DNA from: Davidsoniella eucalypti
Taxonomy: Eukaryota; Ascomycota; Sordariomycetes; Microascales; Ceratocystidaceae
NCBI GenBank assembly: GCA_004009845.1
Contig: RMBW01000039.1
Coordinates: 62,001-126,000 of the forward strand
Direction: 5' to 3'
DNA: 64,000 bases
Shown here: positions 25,801 through 37,979 of the stretch, in pieces
Numbering within the stretch: position 1 is the first letter of the stretch
How the letters are laid out: the number at the start of each line of letters is the position of its first letter
Translations under genes and position numbers: made by a program
The notes under the pieces: model-generated
What the model saw: the letters and a program-made list of their open reading frames with translations, nothing else
Databases searched by the model: none
Told to the model about the DNA's origin: nothing

Positions 25801-26951
25801 GAAAAAAGGAAAATAATAAAAAAGTGCATGGGTTTATCATGCCAGTACTCTCTCGTTTTGTGAAAAGCATTCCATTTCCCCTCCTTATTCTTTAGGTAGG
25901 CTTCTTTGTAGCAGATCTATTACCACGTACGATACTATGTATGATAATACGGAGTTGGCAATAACGTGAACACGATTTTTTTACCTCGCCAGAAATATAT
26001 TAGAAGAAGGATATTATTTTTCTACATTTGCATGATGCAGTACTTCTCATAGTGACGAAAACTTGCTTTAGCTTGTATCAGAACGGGACTGGCCAGCCAA
26101 TTCATGATCAATGACGAAGCGGGGCTATTAATAGCAGAATGGTTGATAAAGAAGGACAAGCTACGAATTCGACGTACATCTGCCTATCTGCGACTTTGTG
26201 TTACATGTGATGTTGAATGATAGCGTTCATTCTACTGAAGACAACATGCGTTTTAGACGGAATAGTACTAGATAGACCACTATCATTAAACGGCCAGTTG
26301 TGGCCTATACATCACATGTGAAGGTATATTTGATAATCACGGAGGCTACATATACAATGTGATAGATGAATGTCGTCCCTGTAACTGAATATATTGAAAG
26401 CTAGAAGTACGAATCATATAGTTGGTTTGAATATGATATACAATATTGAATATTGATGGTAAGGTTCCAAAACTTGGCCACTGGAAAATAACTAGTAGAA
26501 AGTAACCGAATTTGCATTGGGTATAACTCGGGATATAATCTTATATGTCGAGTAAGTGTACAGCTAGACATATGTATGGATTTTCTAGTGCTTTTAGTTC
26601 TGATACACAAATATGGTATGGATAAGCCGTATGAAATAAATGCAATAAGATGCGATTGCATCATAAGGCTTCAAGATATATAATCGTCATTGTACATATA
26701 CATGTAATCATAGTATCGCTATGGTGTATTAACTGTTCTGTGGCTAGATTATTATGAGCATAAACTAACGGTCGCCATGTATGTGTTGATCAAAACTATT
26801 TTCACAGCTGCATGTAAGACTAGGCCTCTTTTTTCTTAACCTTTTGCTGCTTAGCTATTATGGATCATTTTCCCTCATTTGTATATGAAATCTGAGATGC
26901 ACAATAATCTTATGCATTTCCCATCAAATTAGATGCAGTTATTATAATTCA
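22852..26951. other. Gene-free interval, part 2, with promoter-like island
   Basis: About 4.1 kb with no ORF above 92 codons. The stretch 23820-23901 stands out: CCAAT at 23820 and 23843, TTGGCGCCA at 23862 and TTTCGCGGCGC at 23891, a mix typical of fungal promoters, yet no ORF follows on either side. The rest shows nothing recognised. Confidence 0.45.
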
Positions 26952-27024
26952 AGTATATCAACTTCTTCATAGCTCTATAGCTCCATAAGATAAATGAATT
27001 AAAAAAAAAAAAAGTATATCAACT
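26952..27024 (+). mobile_element. Short A-tailed retroposon-like element, copy 2, with perfect 12-bp target duplication
   Basis: The 12-mer agtatatcaact occurs at 26952-26963 and again at 27013-27024 without mismatch. The 49 nt between them (26964-27012) begin tcttcatagctc, continue through tagctccata and end atgaatt plus about 13 A. The first 24 nt are identical to the element at 45907. A direct repeat of this length plus a 3' A tail points to insertion through reverse transcription. It is far shorter than any SINE I know and has no A or B box. Confidence 0.7.
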
Positions 27025-30000
27025 ATTGCAGCTACGGGCCAACTCTACCATTGCGATAGTATCAAGAAAACATTTCTCGATAGCTAGACATATAACAGCA
27101 ATGCCGTATCTCTTAGCTACACATACTATGTGTATCTACCCATCCGCCAGCACTTAAACCACGGAACACTGACGGTGACGGCAGAGATCAGTTGACCGGG
27201 GTCATGAGTTTAGTGGTAGGGGTATGGCGCGGTTTGGCTACTTTGGGATTCTTCGATGGAATTGCTTTTGGTCTAACACCGAGTATGACTGCAGGTTGGC
27301 TCAGCCTTTAGCCTGGTATGATTGCATCCTATAGCACATACGAGGTCCCAGCAGGAGGTGTCTTTTTACTATTTCACATACGTTATCCGCTACTATAGTC
27401 GTATATATGTAAGTTCATTATTTTGATAATGCCATCTTAATCATCTTTGGATAGGATTGGTAGTATTCGTGAGTAAATCAAAAGTATGGTAGCCAGCCAT
27501 GATGGTATCCAGTCTATGGTATTAGGCTGAATGTGGCTAAGCCTTCGACCAGTAGTGATACTGATACAGAGTATGTATATTTCTAGATGTATCAATAGAC
27601 TAGGACCTAATATATCACTGGAAATGTTCCATCGATTGAACCTCACAGGAGGCAAATTCGAGGCTACACGAAACCAGGGCAGCACTGAGGTGACTAAGGC
27701 GCAAATCTACTGCTTCCTACCGACCATACGAGGTTGTAGTTGGTTCCCACTCTGTCGACGCCGTGGAAAGTGAAGTTAATAGAGGCGTAGTAACAGTTGT
27801 AGTATCAGTATCAGTGGCAGTAGCAGTAGTACCAAATAGTGACAATAATTAGGAGTAACAGCAACAATAGGGTGCTTTGTGGTAGTAAGCAAGTAGTATT
27901 AGGGTCTAGCAAAAAAAATCCATCGTTGCCGCTTTTAGTATTTAATTGGTGTATTGGACATATTTAAAAACTACAGCTAGTCTCAATCTTGACTTCGATC
28001 ATCGTATTAGGTAGGAAAATATGTCTTCACTTTGGGAGGCTAGGCATTATTATTTTCTTAATTAAAAAGAAGGACTAAGAATCAGATTAAGAATAAGAAA
28101 AGAAAGAAAAGTGGGGCCCGCTAGGATCGAGGGCCGGATGCGCATAAGGAAGGCGCCCTCAATCTAGAAACTGGAGGGTCAACTACAAGCTAAAGTTTAA
28201 CTAAAACAGCAACTACCATTAGCAAAAAGAGGTAAACAAGCGTTTACAGATCAGAAGAATATATCAGCTTCAGCGCTAAGCTGGATCAATGCTAGTTTTT
28301 ACAAGTTGTTTTACGCCTTATTTCTTCTTACTTTTTCCCCCCACCAAATGCGTTATCTTGCCATCTTAGCGTTGATCCCAGAACTAGACCCTTGCTGCGT
28401 TGTTGGATGGAAGGAAGGGCAGATGAGGCAATAACCACATATTGGAGAGATTCCACAATTGACGACAAGTCTAACTCAGCGCCTAGTTACGGAAGGAGCG
28501 CCCTCAATATCAGACTTAAGCGGTTGGAAACGTCCAAAGCCGGCGAAATGATTCCCAGAGTTCAAGGGCCACTTGACTGCTTGGTAGCAGATAGAAACTT
28601 ATACACTTGGTAGAAATGACCTGTTCTCAGGATCTAGTGATGGCCCAACAAGGCAAAATCCCATCAAGGTGTGCATATTGGCGCGCCGTTACATCCGTCT
28701 TGCGCAAGACTAAGAGAATCTATGGAGCATGGAATAGTGGCTCGTGGCTGTGATTGTCCTCATTTTGTAGATTCTGAATATCTAAATATATGTAGACTGT
28801 AGTTGTACATTGCCTCTGAACTTGTCTTGAGAGGCAAGGTACATAGATGTTGTGATATCAAATATCTGCACGCCGGACAAAGGTGATCGAGGCCTCTTTG
28901 AGTGTAATATTATCAGTACACTGTAATATGGAATGTTAGGTAGATTTCAAGACAATCTCACATCTCAAGAGCCCTACGGCAAAGAGTGAGTGCAAAGCAA
29001 GTGACCGACACATCTAATAATACATAGATATGTGTAGATACTAAAATAAATAACGGCTATTCACACTATATGCCACGTAGGAATACATGACTTTATCACT
29101 ACTCTTGTTCATTTGTCCGAAGTTTTTTTGTGTTCTCTACCCATTTTCTAGTATTATTTCGATGGCCTATCATCCATTTCACACCGTTTCACCCCGCACT
29201 GTTTATACTTAATGAGACTTGGTTCATTATATAGGCTGCTGTTACCTGCCAGCTAATGGATGGTGTCTCGCCTTGGGGGAGGTAGCTTTGAGAATTTTTG
29301 GGGTTCACATATTTTATCTCACCTTGTCTGTTTTTTTTTGTTTTTGTTTTTTTGGTTGTCCGATATATGATCTCTTCATGTCTCTAACGCCTATAAGATT
29401 TACCATTTTTCTGGCTACTTGTCTCGTATCAGTCACTTCCATGCTGCTTAGTATCTTTTTTTTTGACCTTTTCGGTGAGTTTCCTTCCCCTCATTTGTGT
29501 TCAACTGTGTACAATGCCGACGACTCAAAATAAACTAAATGTGACCGCCTGCATTTCAAATGTTCCATATTTTGCTATGCTACCAAGGCCTACTGCTTAT
29601 GGCCTTTTTTTTATCGTACCCCGGGCGTCCACAGGCATATTTTATCTGACTGTCAAGAGCTTCTCGTTGAGTCTTTCCTATGACCCCGCACAATATGGGG
29701 TCTTGATAGTTTTCCTATCTAACAAAGTGCAAAAAGAAGGGAATAATACATTGCATGGAGAGATACAATGAAACCAAGTACGACATAGGTACTTAATCTA
29801 TGGTCAGAGCAGTGTTACCTCTCCCATGAATAGATGATTAGCTTCACCTACAACAAGGAGCACACAAATACAAACATCTCCTCCTTCTTCCTATCCTTCT
29901 GGTCTTTTCCCTCCTTCCCCTACCCCACTGCTGCCGCCCATGTGACATATAATTGCATACGTGATTGAACAAATACCAGGGCGCTGGTTCCTGGGCTCGG

Positions 30001-33000
30001 CGTTTCTTCACACTTTAGGGTATTCAAGTAAGCGGCACCGATGGAAATACTGGTATTAGAGAGAAATAAATAAATCTAGAGAGTCGAGAAAGAGTGGAGG
30101 ATATCTACTTGGTGGCTACTTGGTTGTTTCAACCGCTCTTTGAGGCATCTTCTTCGTCCAAGATCCGACTCCTTGATCTAGTAGTATATGGTTATCACTT
30201 TAATCTTTCTAGGATATATGGTCGGGTAGGGCATGTTACTATCATGTTAATCCACATCCAGCGTAATTATATTGACATTCAAGACTACTATACTGCATAT
30301 TTGCGGAGTGGCCCCTAGGAGTATTAAAAAGCCTTGCTCTAGGTGACGTCTCGTTTTCGCATCTAAAATTTTAGTATTAAGATCTCTTTTTTCTTTCTTT
30401 GTTCTGCCTACGACATGCAAGTCTCATCAATGCTAAGACCTCGGAATATTGCCCAAGCTAGACCCTCTAGGAACCAGATTGTTGTATATTTTAATGACAC
30501 TGGCACCTAGTGCTGTAACTGGGGCGTTCTCCGCTGCAGAAATAGGGACTATAAAGCTAATAAGTAGTGATGGCAAAAGCATTTATTAACATTGCTAGGA
30601 GCAAAAGGCACTGCAAATTTTCACTTGTAAAACCTTTTACATTGAATCCAAGAAGGCAATGGAATATATTCAGGGAGCATATGAATGTTACTTTCTTCTC
30701 AGATATGACGATTATACGATAAAATAGCAGCCCATATATTTATTTATTAGCTTTTTATATTTCTAGATGTCTCTCGAATTTCGCCAAGCAAAAAGGTCTT
30801 CCAAAGGAATAAAACGTAAAAAATATCAGCAACATCTATTTGCCGCTAGTCCTCAAGCAGTGAAATGGTACTATGTACCCTTATGATACGCCGTTACTAA
30901 ACACGTCACTATATGCCTCTATAAGTACGCCATGGCAAATAAAATCATGATGGAATAGAGAGAAAAAAAGAGACATGGACTATATTTAACAGGCTATGGT
31001 TAAGAGAAATGGACCGAGGGATAAAGTGAGACAGAGTGAAAAAAAAACAGCCTCGCTATCGAATAAAAAGTAAAATATGCCTTGATATCAAAAACCATAA
31101 AACCATATATATGGTATGATAGGAAGATACATATAGAGTATGAAAAGGTTGGACAAGACACGCTTGATAGTATTGTGTAGTTTTGCCGAGGAAGATTACT
31201 GTGCTCATCAGCCCGACGAATATAAATTGGAGGGAAGTTAAGGCACATGTAAGCGTGGGGAAAGATGAAAATAGAGAAGTTTCTAGTAGAGACGACGTTA
31301 TTAGCTCAGCCCGGTGGCGGAAGATAATGAATGGGCAGCTAATAATGCTAGTGGATAACTGGTTAGCCTGTGATTGTGCGAACAGTATGAAAAGAATAGT
31401 CTACTTTTTGGGGGTCTTTTGCACCAAGTTTATCAATGTACTGATGCAACTGGTATAGCTATGTAACACCTTGGTACTGAGCTAATACTAATATAACGTA
31501 AGGTGAAGGACGACCTAAGTATAACTGCTTAAGTAAACGGCATTTCTTGCCCATTTCATAAGATCCCAGAGAACACAGTCTAGACTTTTTTTTCTTGTAC
31601 ATGGATAGGAAAGTCTGATGAAAGTACCGAACCAAGAAATGACAGGAGGCCGACAAAAAAAAAAACTAGTGACCATGCAATACAGTCAGCTGGACAGCCA
31701 AAATTGAGAAGCTGGACTCTCAACATTCAGAGCCGTTTCTACTGAGAGCCAACCCTTTCTTTTTTTTGAAACTGTAAAATTCCATGTCTTTCTTTGATCG
31801 GCCTGTTGACAAGGATTTTTCTTTCTCAACTGTTCATAACATCTAATTTCATCTAACATATGGATTCTTAGTTGTCTTGGAAAAAAATCATCACTTTTTT
31901 ATTTTTTATCAAGTAGGATAGCTACTAGTTGCCCTCTGGCATTGGTAGTCAGCGTCATTATTTTCTTGATATCTCAGCATTGTTCTCTCGAGTATCGTAA
32001 TACTTGCTTAGGTGATATGCCGTCACTTACTTGAGTCCCTAAGGAGGGGTATCTTAAAAAAAAACATGCACTCAACTATACCGTTCTATAGCGACAGTCC
32101 CTTATATTTGCACGCAAACAATGTCAGCCATTATGCAATCCCTAACGATGTCATTTGCTGCAGTTGTTCGTCTACGGTTTGGGCTAGATAAGGGATGTTC
32201 CAAGAACCCAAAACAAAATCATAAAATTTGCCTCATCCTATGATTCAACTTGTCGACATGTTTTTCTCTCCTAACGACTTGTCCTGCAGCGGTCATCAGC
32301 ATTATATCTCTTTTTTGCTTTCCCTTTTTCGCCCTCTCGTAGTTATAGAAGCCTATCTGGACTAAGCTAGCGCCATAACATCGATCTGCATGTGAAGTTG
32401 AGAGAGACGCCCATAAGTGTTCCAAGAAGCATTATTCCACTCATTACGCCAGCTTCCTGGTAACAAATACACCAAGTCCTGCCTCGTCAAAAAGGTCACG
32501 TCTCACAGGACTTTAACAATAGCAACTCGATCAGAATAAACGCCCACGCCCCTCCTTCAGTCCTTCCATTGTCTAGAATGTACGTGCAGGAAGCTCGGAA
32601 AAGTACTACATGTGTGTATGTACTTGTATACAGATATATAGAGCTAAGCACCGCAGTTGTCGTAAGCAATTAGCTTCCCTCTTTGCCGGCTCCCTATTCA
32701 TTTCTCGGTGCACAGTTGCCACTTCAATCCTTCCTGCTCGCACTTTTGCCATTCTGGGCAGCAGTGGCTACAGTGCACGCCTTTATTCTCTTGATTGTGA
32801 GTAGTGGGAGTATCGAGAACTATGACATGCCATGTCTTTGCGTGTTGCCTTGGGATATCTCGATGCAACGGCGTCCATATCTACGTGCACGCAACTTGGC
32901 TGTAGATATTGCAGCTGTGTTTTGTTTTGTCTTATGCAATGACATTCAAGTGGGTGCCAGTCTCACATATCTCGGGCTACCAAAACGGCTTAATATCATG

Positions 33001-34160
33001 ATGTGTCCTTCCAGTCAGGCAATGGGTGCCATGATATCAAGCTGGTCCGGTGGTAAACCGGTTCCTCTAGGTTCAAGTCTCGATAATTGGCCATCGGCTA
33101 AGCAGAAGAAATACGCTGCTTGAAAACTACGACTGAGCTAGCCTCACAATGCCTAATCTAGGTGGGTTTCATTGAGAAATTGATAGCAGAGGATGTAGCA
33201 GCAGCCAGAAGGAACCCTCGGGAGAACAAGAAGAAAAGAACAAGAAAAAAAGCCGCTGGACAGTGACCTGCTTGCGGATATAGTGCAGCTCGACTGTTCC
33301 TACTCCTAAAACGGCTGGCAAAGACACAGGCACGCCTGCAGCAGAGCAAGCTACTGCTGACCAGGATGTTCTCGAGGCATACGTACAATTACAGACTGCT
33401 ATCACTGCTACTATCACTGCTGTTGTTACTACATCTTTGCTACTACTATACAACCACAAAAATGATTGCTCTTGCGATCCCCAAACCTATCTGTCATCTA
33501 TTCCCACGCCCACCCATCCCATTCATCTATCATACAACTACAAATAGGTAGGTATAGGACAATTTGGTCGCCATAATGCTGCTTTTTGATATATCCCTGC
33601 TCCTTGCTTTGCATCTCCGACCTTCCGTCGACTCAGATATAGTATCAATATCTCTGCCATTGCCTATCTACACAACAATCTCGTCCAGCTGTGATTCGAC
33701 AAGGAGAAAGAAACGGGCACTCTGTCTTTCCATAGACTGGTCTTACTTGCTATCCTTTATACTTCTCTTGTCTACGGTTGGGCTTGAACTAAACAGCCAC
33801 TATACTTTCCACTTCATCAATTCCCATCCATCCCACTAGTCACTTTACCATTTAGCTCAGCACTTATATAAGTATCGGTACATCAGTCTTCTACTCCCTA
33901 GTCAGCGTTCCGTACATCTCGCTCTTATATTCGAGGTCGTTTCTTCTTTGACTTCTTTCATTCTACTACTCCCTTCTTCACTTGTCGACTTCTTCTATAT
34001 ATTCTCTTACCTCCGTCCTTTTTCCTGTCTTCCACCACGGCATATCTTTATTCTTTCTTATTCGGCTACTACGCTTGCCCATTCCAAGTCTGGGTTCAGC
34101 TTCCGCCAGCCAATATCCAACCTGTTGCTTTGATACCTTTCCCTGGCCGCATGAGTTAAG
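27025..34160. other. Gene-free interval, part 3, and upstream region of the Zn2Cys6 gene
   Basis: About 7.1 kb. There are ORFs of 100-146 codons at 29219-29771 (+) and 32683-33123 (+) without recognisable domains. At 33150-33470 (+) there is a further coding-like but interrupted stretch. From about 33470 on the plus strand becomes pyrimidine-rich, as in long 5' leaders of fungal regulator genes. Nothing can be named. Confidence 0.4.
32683..33123 (+). CDS. Possible hypothetical ORF, 146 codons, doubtful
   Basis: Open for 146 codons from a TTG, with a hydrophobic N-terminal third (FLLALLPFWAAVATVHAFILLIV) and a polar end. No ATG opens the frame near its start, no domain is recognised and there is no clear splice partner. 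It lies in an otherwise gene-free interval but is locally less AT-rich. It could be an exon, a relic or chance; I lean to relic or chance. Confidence 0.15.
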   Translation: MPAPYSFLGAQLPLQSFLLALLPFWAAVATVHAFILLIVSSGSIENYDMPCLCVLPWDISMQRRPYLRARNLAVDIAAVFCFVLCNDIQVGASLTYLGLPKRLNIMMCPSSQAMGAMISSWSGGKPVPLGSSLDNWPSAKQKKYAA

Positions 34161-34184
34161 TATATATATATATATATATATATA
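34161..34184. repeat. (TA)12 microsatellite in the Zn2Cys6 gene upstream region
   Basis: Uninterrupted TA run of 24 nt, about 610 bp before the start codon. Confidence 0.9.
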
Positions 34185-34796
34185 CATATCCGACTTTCGA
34201 CTTATACTATACTTCCTCTTTGTAAGTTCTCATTAATTTGTCCCTTCTATCCGTGGACCTGCCCTTCGAGCCAGCCCTTTAAATATGCTATCTGGGCAGT
34301 TATTGTCCGTTCCCTTCTATTCAGCTTTTACAGCCATCATCGGATTTCTTCCTTGACTGCCCTATCAAAGCACATATCATGTCTCTCTCAATCCCAATAT
34401 TGAAGAACATTCTGTCTTGCTCGCTCTCACCGAGTCTACCATTCCATATTTGCCCGTCATTGCCGCTACATCACACACAACATATCAATACGCCAGCACA
34501 TATATATGTAGCAAGAACAGAATACAAAGATTCCCAACTCCAGCCGCCATAGTAGTCACCTAGCCGGATTATCATATCTATTCCCATCCCTTCTGCTTCC
34601 CATCAGCCCTTGCTGTCATATTTCAACTCCCGGCTCATCTGCTGGTTCTGTATATTTGTTACCATAAGAACCGTACAACTGGCATATGAAGCATAGCCAC
34701 TTTTGCTCGATATATCACCCAGCCAAACATATATATCTTCGTACCTCTCCATCGGCCACTAGTTCTCCAACATTCTTTTGATACATCTTTACTGAC

Positions 34797-36086
34797 ATGT
34801 CTCCTAAGTCTGCCCACTCCTCACACTCGTCTGGCGCTGATTTTGACACTCGCCGTCCAACGCATGTGCAAAGCAGATCTACTAAGAGCTATCCCGGCGC
34901 CACCACTTCCACCCAGTCTTTGGACTCCAATTCTCCCAACCATCGTATGCCAATGACTCTAGCAATGACATACCACCCATATGCGCTGTCCAACATGGCC
35001 GACAGCAGTCAGGAAGATCTCACCGAGGCGTCGCGGACTTACAGCTTTGCTCTACCGCCGCAAGAACCGACTACATCCTCAGATGTAAGTTGCCACCCGA
35101 ACGCCCCATGGCGTGATCACAGCACAGAAATATACTGACCATGTTGTCATGATTCAGCCACCCGACAGCTCCGGTATCAACCCCCAGACCGGAGAGAGGC
35201 GGAGAAACAAACTTGGTTATCACCGCACGTCGGTGGCCTGTGGTAAGTCAATATTAATTCTATTCTTTGCCTATCATATGCTAATCAACGGCTTTTTGCA
35301 TCTTGTAGGCCACTGCAGGCGTCGTAAGATCAGATGTATCCTGAGCACCGAGGGACACGGCCGTTGCGTGAACTGCATCCGCTTGAAGAAAGAATGCACG
35401 TTCTATCCCGTCGACCAGGCGCCATCCGACACGGCACCACAGGCTGGCTCAAACGGCCAACGCAGTTCGCCTGGAACGTCCACTAGCCAGCTATCTGGCA
35501 GCTACTCGTCCATGGGAATCCCCATCGGCGCCATGGCCAGCACCATATCTACCGATAGCAATGGTATTTCTCTCTCTTGTCCATCTCCGGTACAAACATC
35601 CAACTAACAGCAATGTAACCCACAGGCCAACTCACGGATAGCTACATGGGCTACCCGCACAACGGACATGCGCCGTGGCGCGGCTTCTCTGACGCGCCGA
35701 TATCGACCTCACCCACCTCATACGACCCAACGTGGCCTCCTAGCAGCCAGTCCAGCGAGCTTGGTGGTGCCGCCCTGGCCTGGAGCACCACAAGTCCAGG
35801 CCGAACCGCCTCGTACGACTCGAACGCCGGACCCCTTATCTCGCCGACGTACGAGCGCCGCCCGTCCAATATGGAAGACTACCATGCGTCGCCGTCGTCG
35901 TCAGAGTTCACTCAAAGTGTCTCGCCCACAGGAGCTTACCAGACATGGTCCGGCTCCGGGGTGCCATATGACTACATAGTTCGGTCAGCTGATACGTATG
36001 ACCACTGGGCGCCTCTGGACACCGCACCAGTCAGTGATGCCACCCACAGCCAACAAGAGTCAAGGATGTACAATTACCAGAACTAA
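34797..36086 (+). CDS. Zn(II)2Cys6 binuclear cluster transcription factor
   Basis: A fungal DNA-binding regulator of 362 residues. Exons: 34797-35084, 35158-35242, 35309-35563 and 35626-36086; introns of 73, 66 and 62 bp. Intron 2 (66 bp, stop-free) splits the zinc cluster: TSVACG joins HCRRRKIRC. The cluster is C124, C127, C134, C144, C147, C154 (C-x2-C-x6-C-x9-C-x2-C-x6-C), followed by IRLKKECTFYPVDQ. The cluster is central rather than N-terminal, preceded by about 120 Ser/Thr/Pro-rich residues. After it comes a Ser/Pro/Tyr-rich region to the end. No fungal-specific middle homology domain is seen, so it belongs to the small class lacking that domain. Target genes are unknown. The start is the first ATG after a long pyrimidine-rich leader. 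It converges on the DUF202 gene. Confidence 0.9.
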
Positions 36087-37353
36087 GCGCTACCTACATG
36101 CTTTATGGCAGGTGTTAAAAGAAGCCGCGTTAGGAACTGACCGCTCTTTCCTGAAGCCTAGCAACAAAATTACGCTTTATATCTGGGAAAGACGGCGTTG
36201 CTCCATCTGCTGGAATATACTATAACAACAACTTGCTTCCTTTTCACCAATACGGACATCACATTTGGCCTTCTGGGTCCTGCTATGAAACTTCTCTTCT
36301 ATATATTCATCGGATCTTTTCCGATTCCCGTCTCTGTTTTCTCGGCTTTTTACGACTAATGATCTACACAACGGCTCGCTGTATCATCTCTTTTTATCAG
36401 ATCTGTTTCTTTGTCGAATGAAAAGGCTTTCGCCCTTCTGTCTACACGGCCCATTGAATCGATTTTTACGCAATCTATTATTATCGATCCAGCTACACGC
36501 TTTGTCTTGTTATAACGCCTTTACCTGTTCAAAATTTGTTTTCACTGATGATAGTTTCCTGTTTCTGGAGCTTTGCTTCCATTTCCCATAATATGTTTCT
36601 ATGACCTCTATATACACATGAGACAACATAACTCGTCCCATATTTTACCTCTTTCTATCTCAAGTATCGAATGTAGTCTGTAGTTCGATTCTCCCACCAT
36701 ACTCTACACTAAACGGCCTTTTGTTTGTTTGCTCTCTCATTCTTTCTGTTCCGGGTGATCTATCGAGTGAGTGATGGTGATGGTTGGTTATGTTAAAGAA
36801 GATTACTTATAGGGCATGCTTTACCTTTGGAAACATATTTTAATGTATATGTTGTTGATGCGATCTGGCTCTAACCTCCTTGTCTGACTCTTTGTTATGC
36901 TTTCATTTCTTAGTTCATGTATGTCATGTGTACATGTAGACCTGTTCTTTGGCCATCATACAATCTTGTTTAGAGTTATCATGAGATATCTTGTATACGT
37001 TGTGAAATATATAAACCCACATTCATCAAAAATCCACTTGCATCAGCACGTCCTTATGCTTTGTTCGAAAAATCATGAAGCGCTTCTGCTTTCCAAAGCT
37101 ACCCTCAAGCTCCCGGGCGAAAATCACTGTCTGGTTGCATGATGACGTGATCGGGACTCCAGGCACACACCAAGCCTCGACTTTCAAGATATCGACGGCG
37201 CGATTCTACAAGAGGCTGATATCTCTTGCCGTAGTCAGGATAACTACTATAATCTCCAATCCTCAATATCCTTCCCAAGACTAACAACAAATCATATTAC
37301 TCTCGCTTGTCCTTCTCCCTTCTTCCTAGCAGCTCTACCTTTTCTTTTTGCGA
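36087..37353. other. Intergenic region between convergent genes
   Basis: About 1.27 kb holding the 3' ends of the Zn2Cys6 factor and the DUF202 gene. Pyrimidine-rich in its first half, with no supported gene. Confidence 0.6.
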
Positions 37354-37979
37354 TTAACCCGATGCTGAAAGCCGCCATGTCAAGACAAAGAGTGCTATAT
37401 ACGCCGCCAAACTCAGAAAGCTGAGCAAGGCCACCGACGTGCCGGCCGTACGGAACTTCTTAGTAACGATGCCCTCGGTATCCTCTTCTCGGAAAAACTG
37501 CCGATTGCCTTCGTACCGGCGATATACGGAGACGAGCAGCACGGCAGCGCCGTAGACGGAATACAGGGCGCCGATGGGGTAGAACTCGGCCGTGAAGACC
37601 TTGAGAATCACAAGGGCGAACGAGAACTGAGAGATGGCGGTGCGCATGTACGCTCCCTCAAAGGTGCGTTGCGCGGCGCGTACTTCGACGAGTCTATTCC
37701 AGTTAGAAAAGGAAGATATTCTATATTGTCATGGCCTTCCTTTGTTTCTAGACGAGTGTGGAATAGAAGACAAAGCGAGAGTGAAGGCGGTGTAAGACAG
37801 GACAAACACACTTACTCAGTCGGAGTCAGCACAACGGATCTTGCGCGGTGTAAGCGCAAGCGCAGATTATCTTCTTGGCGAGGCTATCGTTCGTCTCTGT
37901 CAGTATATCACGAACGTTGCGGAACGGCGATCCCGGGACTGCTGGTTGTTATATAGGCTTGGTGTCTTACATTGAACAT
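37354..37979 (-). CDS. DUF202-type small membrane protein
   Basis: Function unknown beyond the family; fungal DUF202 proteins are small multi-pass membrane proteins. Exons: 37979-37971 (only Met-Phe-Asn), 37883-37816 and 37693-37354; introns of 87 and 122 bp with gtaaga/gtaagt donors and ctgac/ctaac branch sites. They give 138 residues. The family-like core is RTFEGAYMRTAISQFSFALV, followed by a PIGALYSVYG turn and YRRYEGNRQFF. Three membrane helices are visible: about residues 48-65, 68-84 and 112-134. The DUF202 core begins in exon 2/3. The 9-nt first exon is the weakest part: it is supported by its donor and by the in-frame TAG just before the exon 2 acceptor. Confidence 0.8.

Noticed and set aside
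33040..33095. B-box-like ggttcaagtc on the plus strand
   Set aside because: The T-stem does not pair and no acceptor stem was found.
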